Shown piece after piece: positions 1 through 8,561 of a stretch of 64,000 nucleotides of DNA. Below the pieces are notes generated by a model. It was not told where the DNA came from and ran no database searches. It worked only from the letters and a program-made list of their open reading frames with translations. The stretch covers positions 3,583,001 to 3,647,000 of the forward strand of contig NZ_CP136336.1 of NCBI RefSeq assembly GCF_032681285.1, read 5' to 3'. The stretch comes from Piscinibacter gummiphilus (GTDB lineage: Bacteria; Pseudomonadota; Gammaproteobacteria; Burkholderiales; Burkholderiaceae_C). Made by a program: the position numbers and the translations under genes. Every line of letters begins with the position of its first letter. Position 1 is the stretch's first letter.

Positions 1-1160
1 ACGTTGGCCAGCCCTCCGCCTTCGCACATGGTCTGCAGCCCGTAGCGACCGCCACGCTGGTGCAGCGCGTGCACGAGTGTCGTCATCAGCTTGGTGCCCG
101 ACGCACCCAGCGGGTGGCCGAGCGCGATGGCGCCGCCGTTGACGTTCAAGCGAGAGGCCTGCCCGCCCGTTACCTGCAGCCACGCGAGCGGCACAGGAGC
201 GAAGGCCTCGTTCACCTCATAAAGATCGATTTCGTCGATCGAGAGTCCGGCCTTCTTCAAGGCGCGCTGCGTGGCGGGGATGGGCGCCTCCAGCATGATC
301 ACCGGGTCGTGTCCCATCACGCTCATGTGGTGGATGCGCGCGAGCGGCTTCACGCCCAGAGCCTTGAGGCCGCGCTCGTTGACCACCATCACGCCGCTCG
401 CGCCGTCGCAGATCTGCGAGGCGCTGGCCGCCGTCACCACGCCGCCTTGCTGCACCAGCTTCACACCCGCGATGCCCTGCAGCGAGACGTCGAAGCGAAT
501 GCCTTCGTCCACCGTGTGCTGCTCGCCCAGGTCACCCGCCTCGGCGTTGCGCGCGGCCACCGGCGTGATCTCTGCCTCGAAGCGGCCGGCACGCACCGCC
601 TCGATGGCTCGCTGGTGGCTCTGGAAGGCGTACTCGTCGAGCTGCGCTTTCGAGAGGCCGTATTTCCTGGCGATCATCTCGGCGCCGGTGAACTGGCTGA
701 ACTCCACGCCGGGGTATCGCTTCTGCATCGCAGGGCTCACGTAGAAGCCGAGGCCATTCTTCGCGGGCAGTGTCATCGGCATGCCCATCGGCACGCGGGT
801 CATGCTCTCCACGCCCGCCGCGATGACGACGTCCATGCTGCCCGACATGACCGCCTGCGCGGCGAAGTGAAGCGCCTGCTGCGACGAGCCGCACTGCCGG
901 TCGACCGTGGTGCCGGGCACCGACTCGGGCAGCGTTGACGCGAGGACGGCGTTGCGCCCCACGTTGGCCGCCTGTTCGCCGGCCTGGCCGACGCAGCCCA
1001 TGATGACGTCGTCGATGAGCGCGGGGTCGGCTTTCGTGCGGGCGACTAGCGCGTCCAGCACCTGCGCGGCCAGGTCGGCCGGGTGCCAGCCCGAGAGCCG
1101 GCCGCCGCGGCGACCGCCGGCCGTGCGGGTGGCGGCAACGATGAAGGCTTCTTGTGTCAT
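1..1160 (-). CDS. Acetyl-CoA C-acyltransferase (thiolase), 3' end cut by window edge
   Basis: Thiolase family enzyme that cleaves or condenses 3-ketoacyl-CoA in fatty-acid breakdown or polyhydroxyalkanoate precursor supply. Translation from the ATG at 1160 reads 386 codons without a stop, up to the window edge. It shows the nucleophilic cysteine in VDRQCGSSQ (C90), the histidine in GGAIALGHPLGASG (H349) and the second active-site cysteine in MCEGGG (C379). Only the last few residues of a usual ~390-residue thiolase are missing. The start follows an AGGA-type ribosome site (GAGGACTCCTC on the minus strand). The motifs do not separate degradative (FadA-type) from biosynthetic (PhaA-type) thiolases. 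The neighbours give no further clue, so substrate length is open. Confidence 0.93.
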   Translation of the reverse strand, partial: MTQEAFIVAATRTAGGRRGGRLSGWHPADLAAQVLDALVARTKADPALIDDVIMGCVGQAGEQAANVGRNAVLASTLPESVPGTTVDRQCGSSQQALHFAAQAVMSGSMDVVIAAGVESMTRVPMGMPMTLPAKNGLGFYVSPAMQKRYPGVEFSQFTGAEMIARKYGLSKAQLDEYAFQSHQRAIEAVRAGRFEAEITPVAARNAEAGDLGEQHTVDEGIRFDVSLQGIAGVKLVQQGGVVTAASASQICDGASGVMVVNERGLKALGVKPLARIHHMSVMGHDPVIMLEAPIPATQRALKKAGLSIDEIDLYEVNEAFAPVPLAWLQVTGGQASRLNVNGGAIALGHPLGASGTKLMTTLVHALHQRGGRYGLQTMCEGGGLAN

Positions 1161-1392
1161 GAGGAGTCCTCGTGAAGTTCAATTCGACCAGCGCAGCGTA
1201 CTCCGACGGGTTACACGTTCGCTTGGGGAAAGCCACAGATGCGGCCAGTGCCCATCACGTTTTCGGACGCACGCGCAGCAGCGTGTTGACACGGTGGGCC
1301 TGGGCCTCGTCATCAATCAAGGTGATTCGCGCCCGCGACCGCGGGACGATCGTTGAGGCTCCCGTGCAACTGCACATGCGAAGGAGACTCCG
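1161..1392. other. Divergent intergenic region
   Basis: This 232-base gap separates the minus-strand thiolase from a plus-strand gene pair and must hold both promoters. A TTGACA hexamer lies at 1286-1291 on the plus strand, but no good -10 box follows at 16-18 bases, so I do not call a promoter. A clear AAGGAG ribosome site ends just before the ATG at 1393. No RNA gene or repeat was seen. Confidence 0.4.
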
Positions 1393-1779
1393 ATGAGTGC
1401 CACATGGTCGGACAAGCAGGTTTCCTGTATCGCCACCTACAACGTCCTGGAAGGCGACGAACTCCTCAATCAGTTCGACAGGGCATTTCTACCCTTCGAC
1501 AAGGCGGGCAGCGTGCCCCTGCAGCGCCTACCGTGGTTTCCTGACTTCGCTGCAAGCAAGGGGGACATCCACGGACGCGCCGCGCAGACCGCCCGCGCGT
1601 TCTTCAAGTTCATCCTCAAGCTGTACACCAACCGCAAGGAGCGACCGCAGGACGCGGTGGAAAAGATGCTCCGGGCGTTGGGCGACTGCTTCGAATCCAA
1701 GGACGCCACCATTGCAGACCTGGCGCAGACGATCGATTCGTTCTTGAAGTTCAAGGGAGAGCCCGGAGGCCCCCAGTGA
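1393..1779 (+). CDS. Hypothetical protein, 128 residues
   Basis: I do not recognise this protein. It has no signal peptide or membrane segment, so it is probably cytoplasmic. The sequence is mixed polar and helical, with a lysine/arginine-rich centre (around FKFILKLYTNRKERP) and a C-terminal stretch that looks alpha-helical. The start is supported by an AAGGAG ribosome site 7-8 bases upstream. Its stop overlaps the GTG start of the next gene (GTGA at 1776-1779), so the two are probably translated together. Codon use resembles the surrounding genes, which supports it being a real gene. Confidence 0.7.
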   Translation: MSATWSDKQVSCIATYNVLEGDELLNQFDRAFLPFDKAGSVPLQRLPWFPDFAASKGDIHGRAAQTARAFFKFILKLYTNRKERPQDAVEKMLRALGDCFESKDATIADLAQTIDSFLKFKGEPGGPQ

Positions 1780-2672
1780 ACGCCCTGCACTTCGCGAGGC
1801 GCCTCACTGCGTACGCTCTCACCTCCGCATGGCTGGGAGCGCACGCACAGGCAGGGTCTGCTGCTGCCAGCGCGCCCGCAGCCGACAAGAAGCCGTTCAG
1901 CCTTTCAATCAGGCCGGTGGTGCTCGATTCAGCCGACGCGGCAGGAACCGCACTGGGCGTCGACTACGACCTGCAGTACAGCCGCGCCATCTTCGGCCGA
2001 GGGGGCAAGGAGTCCACGGGGGTAGGCGAAGACACGGTCGATCCTGACAAGTTGCCGGTCTTGTCATCGACGTTCGTCAACGCGCGCCTTCGCGGCACGC
2101 TCGCCAGCTCGAAAGAGAAGAACCCGAACAAGCTGGTCGACCTGTCGACGGATGCACTAAGGGAATGGGACACCAACGCAGGGTTCTTCTCACTGGGGGG
2201 TGTCTTCAAGTTCGAGACCGATCAAGGGCTCGACAACAAGCAGCATATGTTTGGCATCTCCGGCCAGTATTCGATTCCCATGGGCACCCTCTGGCCGGGC
2301 GACGTCGGCAGCCTGATGTTGAACTATGGATCGGTGAAGCCGACGTCCAACGACGCGCGGAAGGCGCAGGTCGGAAACCTGGACTCGTTCAGGCGCATCG
2401 AAATGGAGCTGACCTACACCTTGCCGGTGAACAGGGGAAAACTCTGGAAGCTCGATTTCGGCTACCGGCACTTTCAAGAACTCAACCCGCCCGAAGCCAT
2501 CAAGGCCTCCGGCATGGATCGCAATCGTCTTGGCATCGTGCGTGCACGACTGACACCAAGTGATCCGAGTCAGAAGGACTGGTACTTCATTCAATATTCG
2601 CGCGGCTCGCTTCCCTTCGACAAGGCAACGGAGCGAGCGGTGAAGATCGGATGGAACCTGCAGCTCGAGTGA
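1776..2672 (+). CDS. Hypothetical exported protein, possibly outer-membrane
   Basis: This 298-residue protein begins with a signal peptide (about residues 1-26, ending in GAHAQA). The mature chain has repeated alternating polar/hydrophobic stretches with aromatic ends, as in beta strands, for example near MELTYTLP and YFIQYSRG. I infer an outer-membrane barrel or a periplasmic beta protein, but I recognise no family. The GTG start overlaps the stop of the upstream gene (GTGA). An LpxR-like gene follows 43 bases downstream. The three genes may therefore form one envelope-related unit. Confidence 0.65.
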   Translation: MNALHFARRLTAYALTSAWLGAHAQAGSAAASAPAADKKPFSLSIRPVVLDSADAAGTALGVDYDLQYSRAIFGRGGKESTGVGEDTVDPDKLPVLSSTFVNARLRGTLASSKEKNPNKLVDLSTDALREWDTNAGFFSLGGVFKFETDQGLDNKQHMFGISGQYSIPMGTLWPGDVGSLMLNYGSVKPTSNDARKAQVGNLDSFRRIEMELTYTLPVNRGKLWKLDFGYRHFQELNPPEAIKASGMDRNRLGIVRARLTPSDPSQKDWYFIQYSRGSLPFDKATERAVKIGWNLQLE

Positions 2673-2715
2673 CCCTTCCCGAGCGAGGACAACCGCATGC
2701 CACCAACATCAGCGC

Positions 2716-3765
2716 ATGCAGTTCGCCTTCGGAGCCCTCACCCTCGTCATCGTCCTCGCAGCACTCTCCTTCTCCGCACAGGCATGCCACTTGCCGAACG
2801 GCGAGCGCACCCCTCCAGTCCTCAACATCCGACTCGACAACGACGCTCTCGGCTTCGACGGGCAGGACCGCGGCTACACGAGCGGCTTCGAGTTCGGCTG
2901 GATGTCGGCCAATCTCGAGCGGGTGCACGACGCCGACTGCGTGCCGCGGGGCCTGCAGAGCGTGCACGATTTCCTGGAAGCGCTGCACCCGCAGGACTAC
3001 GACCAGCGCAATTTCCTCTTCACGCTCACGCAGGCGATCTACACGCCGTCGGACGGCGAGACCCCTGCGCTGATGCCGCGCGACCGGCCGTATGCCGCGG
3101 TGCTGCTGCTGGGCGCCGGCTACAACGCTCGCAAGGGCGAGCGCCTGCGCACGACGCAGTTGCGCATCGGCATGGTGGGCCCGTCTGCACGCGGGCAAGA
3201 GGTGCAAGACGGCATCCACCGCCTCATCGGCGTGAAGCAGTGGCAAGGCTGGCGCCACCAGCTGCACGACGAGCCGGTGCTCCAGGTGGTGCACGAGCGG
3301 CTGCAACGCTACGGCCAGCGGCCGTTCTGGGGCAGCCGCTTCTGGTCGTGGGACCTCGTCTCCCACTACGGCGGCAGCGTGGGCAACTACCTCACGCACG
3401 CGAACCTGGGCGCCGAGTGGCGACTCGGCCGTGGTCTGCCCGACGACTTCGGCAGCGACCCGTTGCGCCCGTCAGGTGAGAACACCGCGCCGGTGCTGCG
3501 CCCGCCCTCGGGCGGGTGGGAGGGGCACTTCTTCACCAGCGTCGACGTGCGCGCCGTCGCCTGGAACATCTCGCTCGACGGCAACACCTGGAAAGACAGC
3601 CACAGCGTCGATAAGCGGCCGCTGGTCGCTGACCTTGGCGTCGGCGCGAGCCTCAGCGTACGTGGATGGAAGGTCGCGGTCGCGCACTACTGGCGTACGC
3701 GCGAGTTCCGCGGACAGGAGGCACACCCGATGTTCGGCAGCATCACGGCGAGCCGGCGCTTCTGA
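2716..3765 (+). CDS. Lipid A deacylase LpxR family protein (DUF2219)
   Basis: LpxR is an outer-membrane barrel enzyme that removes the 3'-linked acyloxyacyl chains from lipid A and thereby alters the cell surface. This 349-residue protein has a signal peptide (residues 1-23). It also has the family N-terminal motif with N42-D43, the YTSG stretch at residues 54-57, RPYAA at 124-128, and a GPSARGQEVQDGIHRLIG block containing H168. These correspond to the Asn-Asp, Ser/Thr and His positions of the LpxR active site. The chain ends in phenylalanine, as barrel proteins usually do. It is transcribed after two unknown genes, one of which may also be an envelope protein. Family assignment is firm; activity on lipid A is inferred. 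Confidence 0.85.
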   Translation: MQFAFGALTLVIVLAALSFSAQACHLPNGERTPPVLNIRLDNDALGFDGQDRGYTSGFEFGWMSANLERVHDADCVPRGLQSVHDFLEALHPQDYDQRNFLFTLTQAIYTPSDGETPALMPRDRPYAAVLLLGAGYNARKGERLRTTQLRIGMVGPSARGQEVQDGIHRLIGVKQWQGWRHQLHDEPVLQVVHERLQRYGQRPFWGSRFWSWDLVSHYGGSVGNYLTHANLGAEWRLGRGLPDDFGSDPLRPSGENTAPVLRPPSGGWEGHFFTSVDVRAVAWNISLDGNTWKDSHSVDKRPLVADLGVGASLSVRGWKVAVAHYWRTREFRGQEAHPMFGSITASRRF

Positions 3766-3869
3766 GACACGAGGCGCCGGCCCTCGACTCCATCACGGCC
3801 TGGAAGGACCCGCATGAGCAGCAAACAACCTGCGCGCTGCTGCTGCGGGCAAGGAATGGCCGGCGTCGC

Positions 3870-5186
3870 TCAGTCGTCGTCGCGGCCCTGCCCGCGGTGG
3901 CGGTGCTCGTCGTCCTCGTCGGCGAGCAACGAGACCGGCAGGCGAATGCGCAGGAACTCCGTGTGGTCGGAGGCCAGCTCGCGGCCACCCCCATAAGGGA
4001 AGTTGTTGTCGTTGACGACCAGCAGCGTGCGCGCATCCAGGATCAGCACGTTCTCGATCGTGGTGTAGGGGAAGGTGAAGACGGTGCTGCCGTCGCCATT
4101 GAGGTCGTGTGGGTCGGCAAGCTTCATCAGGTCGACGAGCTCGAGCTTGCGCGCCACGCCGCCATCGGCCACGTCTTCGAGGTCGACCAGGTAGACCTTC
4201 TTGAAGGGCGCGGGGTTGGGCGAGGTCGCGGTGTTGCCGTTGCGCTCGAGCACGACGAAGCGGCGGTCGTCCACCGCCACCATGTCGCCGATGTTGGTGC
4301 CGGCGGCGTCGAGCGGGTAGTAGAAGCGCCGGCCGGTGTAGACCTCGCGGTCGACGTCGAACTCATCGATGCGCAACGTGCCGGCCGGGTCGCCGGTGAC
4401 GGTGCGCTCGAGCAGCGTGTAGAGCCTGGTGCCGCTCTTGTTGATGGCCATGCCTTCGAAGCCGCCCGAGGCGGGCAGGTTGGCAGTGGCGCGGCCAGCG
4501 ATCACGTCCTTGTGGGCCGGTGCGTAGACGCCGGGCAGCGAAATCTCGGCACGTTGCACGGTGCCGCGCGAATCGGTCTTCACGAGGTAGGGGCCGAACT
4601 CGTCGCCGAACCAGTAGTTGCCGCGGTGGTCGCGGCGGATCGATTCGATGTCGAAATCGGCGCCGGTGAGGAGGCGCCTGGCGCGGATCACCGGCGCCAC
4701 GGTCGGGTACGACGCGTTGTTGTAGTGGTTCAGGTAGTCGGCCTGGATGGGAATCGTGAGGCGGCGGTTCGCGTCGTTGAGTTCGAGGCGCGTCGACGCG
4801 TCGAAGCTGCTGCGTGCGTGGCCGCTTTGCCAGTCGGCCGCGTGCACCTGCCCCGCCCCACCCTTCTTCGTGCGCCATTCGATGCCGAGCGTGTACGAGC
4901 GCAGCAGCGCGTCGGCCGAGTTGTTCTGTGCGCCGAAGCCGTTGTCGACGAGGAAGTGGAAGACGTTCTTCTTCGGCCCCTGCAGCACGCCCGAGAAACC
5001 CTGCACTGGCTGGCGGTGGATGAAGGGCGGAGGGTTTGTGCCATAGGGGTTGGCGGCGGCGAACTGGCCGGAGGTCGGACCGTCGGCAAAGGTCGCGGCC
5101 GGCATGCGGGCGAAGCCGGTCAGCACCTGGGCGTGGGCAGCGCCGGCGGCGAGTAGCACGGCCAGCAGAGCAAGAGAGTGGCGCAT
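3870..5186 (-). CDS. Exported esterase-like/phytase-like domain protein
   Basis: This 438-residue protein has a signal peptide ending in AGAAHA (about residues 1-19). Its body matches the phytase-like beta-propeller family (Pfam Phytase-like), with markers such as FHFLVDNGFG, DIESIRRD, YWFGDEFGPYLV, GGFEGMAI, VVLERNGN and a late LLVVNDNNFP. Family members are periplasmic or secreted; true phytase activity is often unproven, and phosphodiesterase or esterase roles are equally possible. The C-terminus is strongly charged (many Asp, Glu and His). The gene is divergent from aidB and converges on the LpxR-like gene. The 104 bases between those two ends show no clear terminator. Confidence 0.8.
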   Translation of the reverse strand: MRHSLALLAVLLAAGAAHAQVLTGFARMPAATFADGPTSGQFAAANPYGTNPPPFIHRQPVQGFSGVLQGPKKNVFHFLVDNGFGAQNNSADALLRSYTLGIEWRTKKGGAGQVHAADWQSGHARSSFDASTRLELNDANRRLTIPIQADYLNHYNNASYPTVAPVIRARRLLTGADFDIESIRRDHRGNYWFGDEFGPYLVKTDSRGTVQRAEISLPGVYAPAHKDVIAGRATANLPASGGFEGMAINKSGTRLYTLLERTVTGDPAGTLRIDEFDVDREVYTGRRFYYPLDAAGTNIGDMVAVDDRRFVVLERNGNTATSPNPAPFKKVYLVDLEDVADGGVARKLELVDLMKLADPHDLNGDGSTVFTFPYTTIENVLILDARTLLVVNDNNFPYGGGRELASDHTEFLRIRLPVSLLADEDDEHRHRGQGRDDD

Positions 5187-5233
5187 GGGAGAAGGAGTGG
5201 AGTGAAAACCGCGCGATCGTCGCGAGCACCCGT

Positions 5234-5262
5234 GTCAGGCGGATGACGGAGCGTGCTAAAAC
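5234..5262 (+). promoter_or_regulatory. Weak putative promoter of aidB
   Basis: An extended -10 element (TGCTAAAAC, with TAAAAC at 5257-5262) lies about 28 bases before the aidB start. The -35 region (around 5234-5239) is poor. It is the only AT-richer spot in the divergent gap. Confidence 0.3.
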
Positions 5263-5289
5263 ACCCAGGGCTCGACGAGGAGACACGCG

Positions 5290-6966
5290 ATGAACGCAGC
5301 GCACCCCACCCCCACCGACCTGCACCCGGCTGAGACGCACGAGGTCTTCAACGTCTCGCGCGAACTCGCCAACTACAACCTCTATCTGCAGGACCAGGCG
5401 CTCACCGAAGCCGTGGCCCGCGAAGGTGCGGCCTGGGCCCACGCGGACCTGGCCGTCTTCGGCGATTTGATCGGCACCGCCGAGCACCTCGAGCTGGGTG
5501 CGCTGGCCAACAAGAATCCGCCCGAACTCGACACACACGACCGCTTCGGCCACCGCATCGACCAGGTGAAGTTCCACCCGGCCTACCACGCGCTCATGAA
5601 GACCTCGATCGAGCACGGCCTGCACGCCTCGCCCTGGGCCGACCCGCGCGAAGGCGCCCACGTGGCCCGTGCCGCACGCTTCTATCTGCACTCGCAGGTG
5701 GAGGCGGGCCACGGCTGCCCGATCACGATGACCTTCGCCTCCATCCCCTCCTTGCGCACCACGCCGGCCCTCGCGCAATGGTGGGAGCCGCGCATCACCT
5801 CGCGCAGCTACGACCCGCGCAACGTGGTGCACACGCACAAGGCCGGGCTGACCATCGGCATGGCGATGACCGAAAAGCAAGGCGGCTCCGACGTGCGTGC
5901 CAACACGACGCAGGCGCACCCCATCGGCGTCGAAGGGCCGGGCGAGGCATATGAACTCGTCGGCCACAAGTACTTCGTCTCGGCTCCGATGTGCGATGCG
6001 TTCCTCGTGCTCGCGCAGACACCGGCGGGTCTGTCCTGCTTCCTCATGCCGCGCTGGCGGCCCGACGGCACGAAGAACGCGCTGCAGGTGTTGCGCCTGA
6101 AGCGCAAGATGGGCAACGTCTCGAACGCATCGAGCGAGACCGAGCTGCGCGGAGCGCTCGCGTGGATGGTGGGCGAGCCCGGGCGCGGCGTGCGCACCAT
6201 CATCGAGATGGTGTCGATGACACGCTTCGACTGCATGATCGGCTCGTCGGCCGGCCAGCGTGCGGCGGTGGCGCAGGCGCTGCACCATTGTTCGATTCGC
6301 TCCGCCTTCGGCACCGTGCTCGCCCAGCAGCCGTTGATGCGAAACGTGCTGGCCGACCTGGCGCTTGAATCGGAAGGTTCGCTCGCGCTCACGATGCGCC
6401 TGGCCCGCGCAATGGACCACCGGGACGACACGCACGAAGACTTGCTCGTGCGCCTGTGCACCGCGGTCGGCAAGTACTGGATCTGCAAGCGCACACCCCA
6501 GCACGCCTACGAGGCGATGGAATGCATCGGCGGCAGCGGCGTAATGGAAGACAGCCCCTTCCCGCGCCTCTTCCGCGAGTCGCCCGTCAACGCGATCTGG
6601 GAAGGCAGCGGCAACGTGCAGTGCCTCGACGTGCTGCGCGCCATGCAGAAGACACCGGCGGTCGTGCAGGCCTTCTTCGCCGAGGTGGGGCGCGCCAAGG
6701 GTGGCAACGCGCTGCTCGATCAGTGGGTAGGTGCCTTGAAGGGTGAGATCGGCAAGCTCGATGAGCTGGAGTACCGCGCGCGTGGGCTGGTCGACCGCAT
6801 GGCGCTCGCGCTGCAGGCGGCGCTGCTCGTGCAGCACGCGCCAGGCTTCGTGGCCGACGCGTTCTGCGCCGCTCGCCTTGGCCAGCAAGGGGCGGCGCAG
6901 TACGGCACGCTACCGCGTGGCGTGGATTGCGCCGCGATCATCTCCCGCGCGACGGCGAAGGTCTGA
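5290..6966 (+). CDS. aidB: AidB-type acyl-CoA dehydrogenase
   Basis: AidB is a flavin-containing acyl-CoA dehydrogenase homologue. In E. coli it is induced during adaptation to alkylating agents, and it has weak isovaleryl-CoA dehydrogenase activity. The 558 residues match AidB over the full length (E. coli protein about 541). They include the N-terminal HEVFNVSRELANYNLY region, GTAEHLELG, VEAGHGCPITMTFA, IGMAMTEKQGGSDVRANTT (FAD/substrate loop), RLKRKMGNVSNASSE and MECIGGSGVMEDS with NAIWEGSGN. A GAGGAGA ribosome site precedes the ATG. No ada or alk gene is nearby, so involvement in alkylation response rests on homology alone. It ends 18 bases from the convergent AgmX-like gene. Confidence 0.93.
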   Translation: MNAAHPTPTDLHPAETHEVFNVSRELANYNLYLQDQALTEAVAREGAAWAHADLAVFGDLIGTAEHLELGALANKNPPELDTHDRFGHRIDQVKFHPAYHALMKTSIEHGLHASPWADPREGAHVARAARFYLHSQVEAGHGCPITMTFASIPSLRTTPALAQWWEPRITSRSYDPRNVVHTHKAGLTIGMAMTEKQGGSDVRANTTQAHPIGVEGPGEAYELVGHKYFVSAPMCDAFLVLAQTPAGLSCFLMPRWRPDGTKNALQVLRLKRKMGNVSNASSETELRGALAWMVGEPGRGVRTIIEMVSMTRFDCMIGSSAGQRAAVAQALHHCSIRSAFGTVLAQQPLMRNVLADLALESEGSLALTMRLARAMDHRDDTHEDLLVRLCTAVGKYWICKRTPQHAYEAMECIGGSGVMEDSPFPRLFRESPVNAIWEGSGNVQCLDVLRAMQKTPAVVQAFFAEVGRAKGGNALLDQWVGALKGEIGKLDELEYRARGLVDRMALALQAALLVQHAPGFVADAFCAARLGQQGAAQYGTLPRGVDCAAIISRATAKV

Positions 6967-6984
6967 GCAGCGTCCGGGCCTTCG

Positions 6985-8061
6985 TCAGGAGGGCACGAAG
7001 TCCAGCGGGTAGGTCGTGATCAGCGTCTCGACCTGCTTGGCGCCGAAGTCGAGCTGCTTCAGCCGCACGAGCAGCTTGCGCTCGAGATCGGGGTTCTTGA
7101 GTTCGCTGGCTTCGATCTTCAGATCGACCACCTCGCCGGTCGGCGCGATGGTGAACTTGAAGACCACCTTGCCATGCAGCGTGGGGTCGTCACGAAGCGC
7201 GCGGTTGTAGATCGCGTAGATCGAACCCTTGTTGCGCTCGAGCACGAGGCGCACGTCTTCGATGGAGCGCGAGGCCTTGCCACTGCCGCCCTTCTGCAGC
7301 GTGCCGCCGCCACCACCCTGGCCCGAGCCGGCGCCCGTGCCACCACGGCCACCACCGCCGAAGCCGCCCCCGCCGCCGCCGCCTGCCACGCCTTCCACCA
7401 GCGTGGTGCCGCGGCCGGCGAGGCCACCGCCGCCGGTGTTGCGGCTGTAGGCGGCGGTGTTGATGCCACCGCTGCCGCCGGTCGCGTTCGAGGTGATCAT
7501 GTTGCGGTCGGGTGTGCCCTGGTCGGTGCCGGCACCGACCCCCACCCCCACACCGGCGCCAACGCCGGGGCCTTGCTTGATGTTCGGGTTGAGTTGCACG
7601 GCGGTCGGCGCGCTGTGCATCTGGTTGAGCGTGTCCTTCATCGCGAGCAGACCTACGCCCGCGGCCTTGCGGCGTGCGCCTTCGACTTCACCCGGCGGCC
7701 GGTTCGGCTGCGGGTTGCGCGCTTCGGGCACGGGAGCCGCCTTCTTCTGCGGCTCGGGGCGCACGGGCTCGGGCGTGCCGGGCTTGAGTTCGGGCTGCTC
7801 CTTGTTCGCGATGTCGGGCGCCTTCGGCTTCGGAGGCGGCGGCGTCTCGCGCTGCTCGATCATGAGCTTGGCCAACCGGGGCGGCAACTCCGCGGGCTTG
7901 GCGCGGTCTTCCTTCGGCCGGGGCATGAGCAGCAGGAAGAGGCAGATCAGCACCGCAACGGCCAGCACCACGTTCAGGATGCGGCGGAAGCGCTGGTCGT
8001 CTTCGGGCACACCGGCCCAGGCCAGAACGTGCGGGCGGAAGGTGATTGCGAGCGCGGCCAT
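6985..8061 (-). CDS. AgmX/PglI C-terminal domain protein (TonB-like)
   Basis: Inner-membrane-anchored, TonB-like protein expected to span the periplasm and pass ExbB/ExbD energy to outer-membrane partners. The 358 residues comprise: a short cytoplasmic start; one membrane helix at about residues 28-46; a proline/lysine-rich stretch (PPPPKPKAP and similar); a very glycine-rich linker at about 215-255; and a C-terminal domain with VRLVLERNKGSIYAIYNRAL and GKVVFKFTIAPTGEVVDLKIE. That C-terminal domain is the AgmX/PglI tail first known in myxobacterial gliding proteins. I chose the ATG at 8061 over the TTG at 8067 because it leaves a 2-base gap after the upstream exbD gene. It is the last gene of the 17-gene run. 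Confidence 0.85.
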   Translation of the reverse strand: MAALAITFRPHVLAWAGVPEDDQRFRRILNVVLAVAVLICLFLLLMPRPKEDRAKPAELPPRLAKLMIEQRETPPPPKPKAPDIANKEQPELKPGTPEPVRPEPQKKAAPVPEARNPQPNRPPGEVEGARRKAAGVGLLAMKDTLNQMHSAPTAVQLNPNIKQGPGVGAGVGVGVGAGTDQGTPDRNMITSNATGGSGGINTAAYSRNTGGGGLAGRGTTLVEGVAGGGGGGGFGGGGRGGTGAGSGQGGGGGTLQKGGSGKASRSIEDVRLVLERNKGSIYAIYNRALRDDPTLHGKVVFKFTIAPTGEVVDLKIEASELKNPDLERKLLVRLKQLDFGAKQVETLITTYPLDFVPS

Positions 8062-8063
8062 GG

Positions 8064-8549
8064 TCAAGTCTTCCTGTTCACCGCAAACGCGATCTCGGTG
8101 AAGTTCGCGCGGGCGCTGGTGTACATCACCTTGCGCAAGAGGCTGTAGGGGATGCTCTTGTCGCCCATGATGGTCACGGCCGTGGTGTTGGCGTCCTTGT
8201 CGGCACCCACCACCTGGCGGCTGGCGAGCAGGTCGAGTTCGGCTTTGAGACCGGGGATCAGATCGTCCTTCGCCGCATTGGCCTCGGCCACGCTTGCGAC
8301 CCTGCGGCCGTCGACCACGATGTCGGTCTCGCTCACCGCCACAACTATCGTCTGGCGCGGCGTCTTCTCGGCGATGGAACTCGGCAGCTTCACCGCCTTC
8401 GAGTTGGTCAGCACCTCGATGCCGGTGCTCGACATCAGGAAGAAGATCAAGATGGTGAAGATGTCGATCAGGGCCACGAGGTTCATGTCGAGGCCCGACT
8501 GGTTGCGCGCCATGCGGGCGGCGCGCTTTTCGATCCCGGTCATTTTCAT
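8064..8549 (-). CDS. ExbD/TolR family biopolymer transport protein (Asp-containing copy)
   Basis: Subunit of a proton-driven ExbB/ExbD (TolQ/TolR, MotA/MotB-like) stator in the inner membrane. The 161 residues have a short cytoplasmic N-terminus, a single membrane helix (about residues 23-42) and a periplasmic domain. The helix carries the proton-pathway aspartate in NLVALIDIFTILIFF (D29), matching TolR D23 and ExbD D25. The periplasmic domain ends with a RANFTEIAFAVNRK-type segment, as in other ExbD proteins. Its stop lies 2 bases from the AgmX-like ATG, and a second ExbD gene lies 12 bases upstream. The intact aspartate makes this the likely proton-carrying copy. Confidence 0.9.
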   Translation of the reverse strand: MKMTGIEKRAARMARNQSGLDMNLVALIDIFTILIFFLMSSTGIEVLTNSKAVKLPSSIAEKTPRQTIVVAVSETDIVVDGRRVASVAEANAAKDDLIPGLKAELDLLASRQVVGADKDANTTAVTIMGDKSIPYSLLRKVMYTSARANFTEIAFAVNRKT

Positions 8550-8561
8550 GGGCGGCCCTTC

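Noticed and set aside
7330..7400. Gly-rich tandem-like repeat region
   Set aside because: It is the low-complexity Gly linker of the AgmX-tail protein, not an independent DNA repeat or CRISPR.
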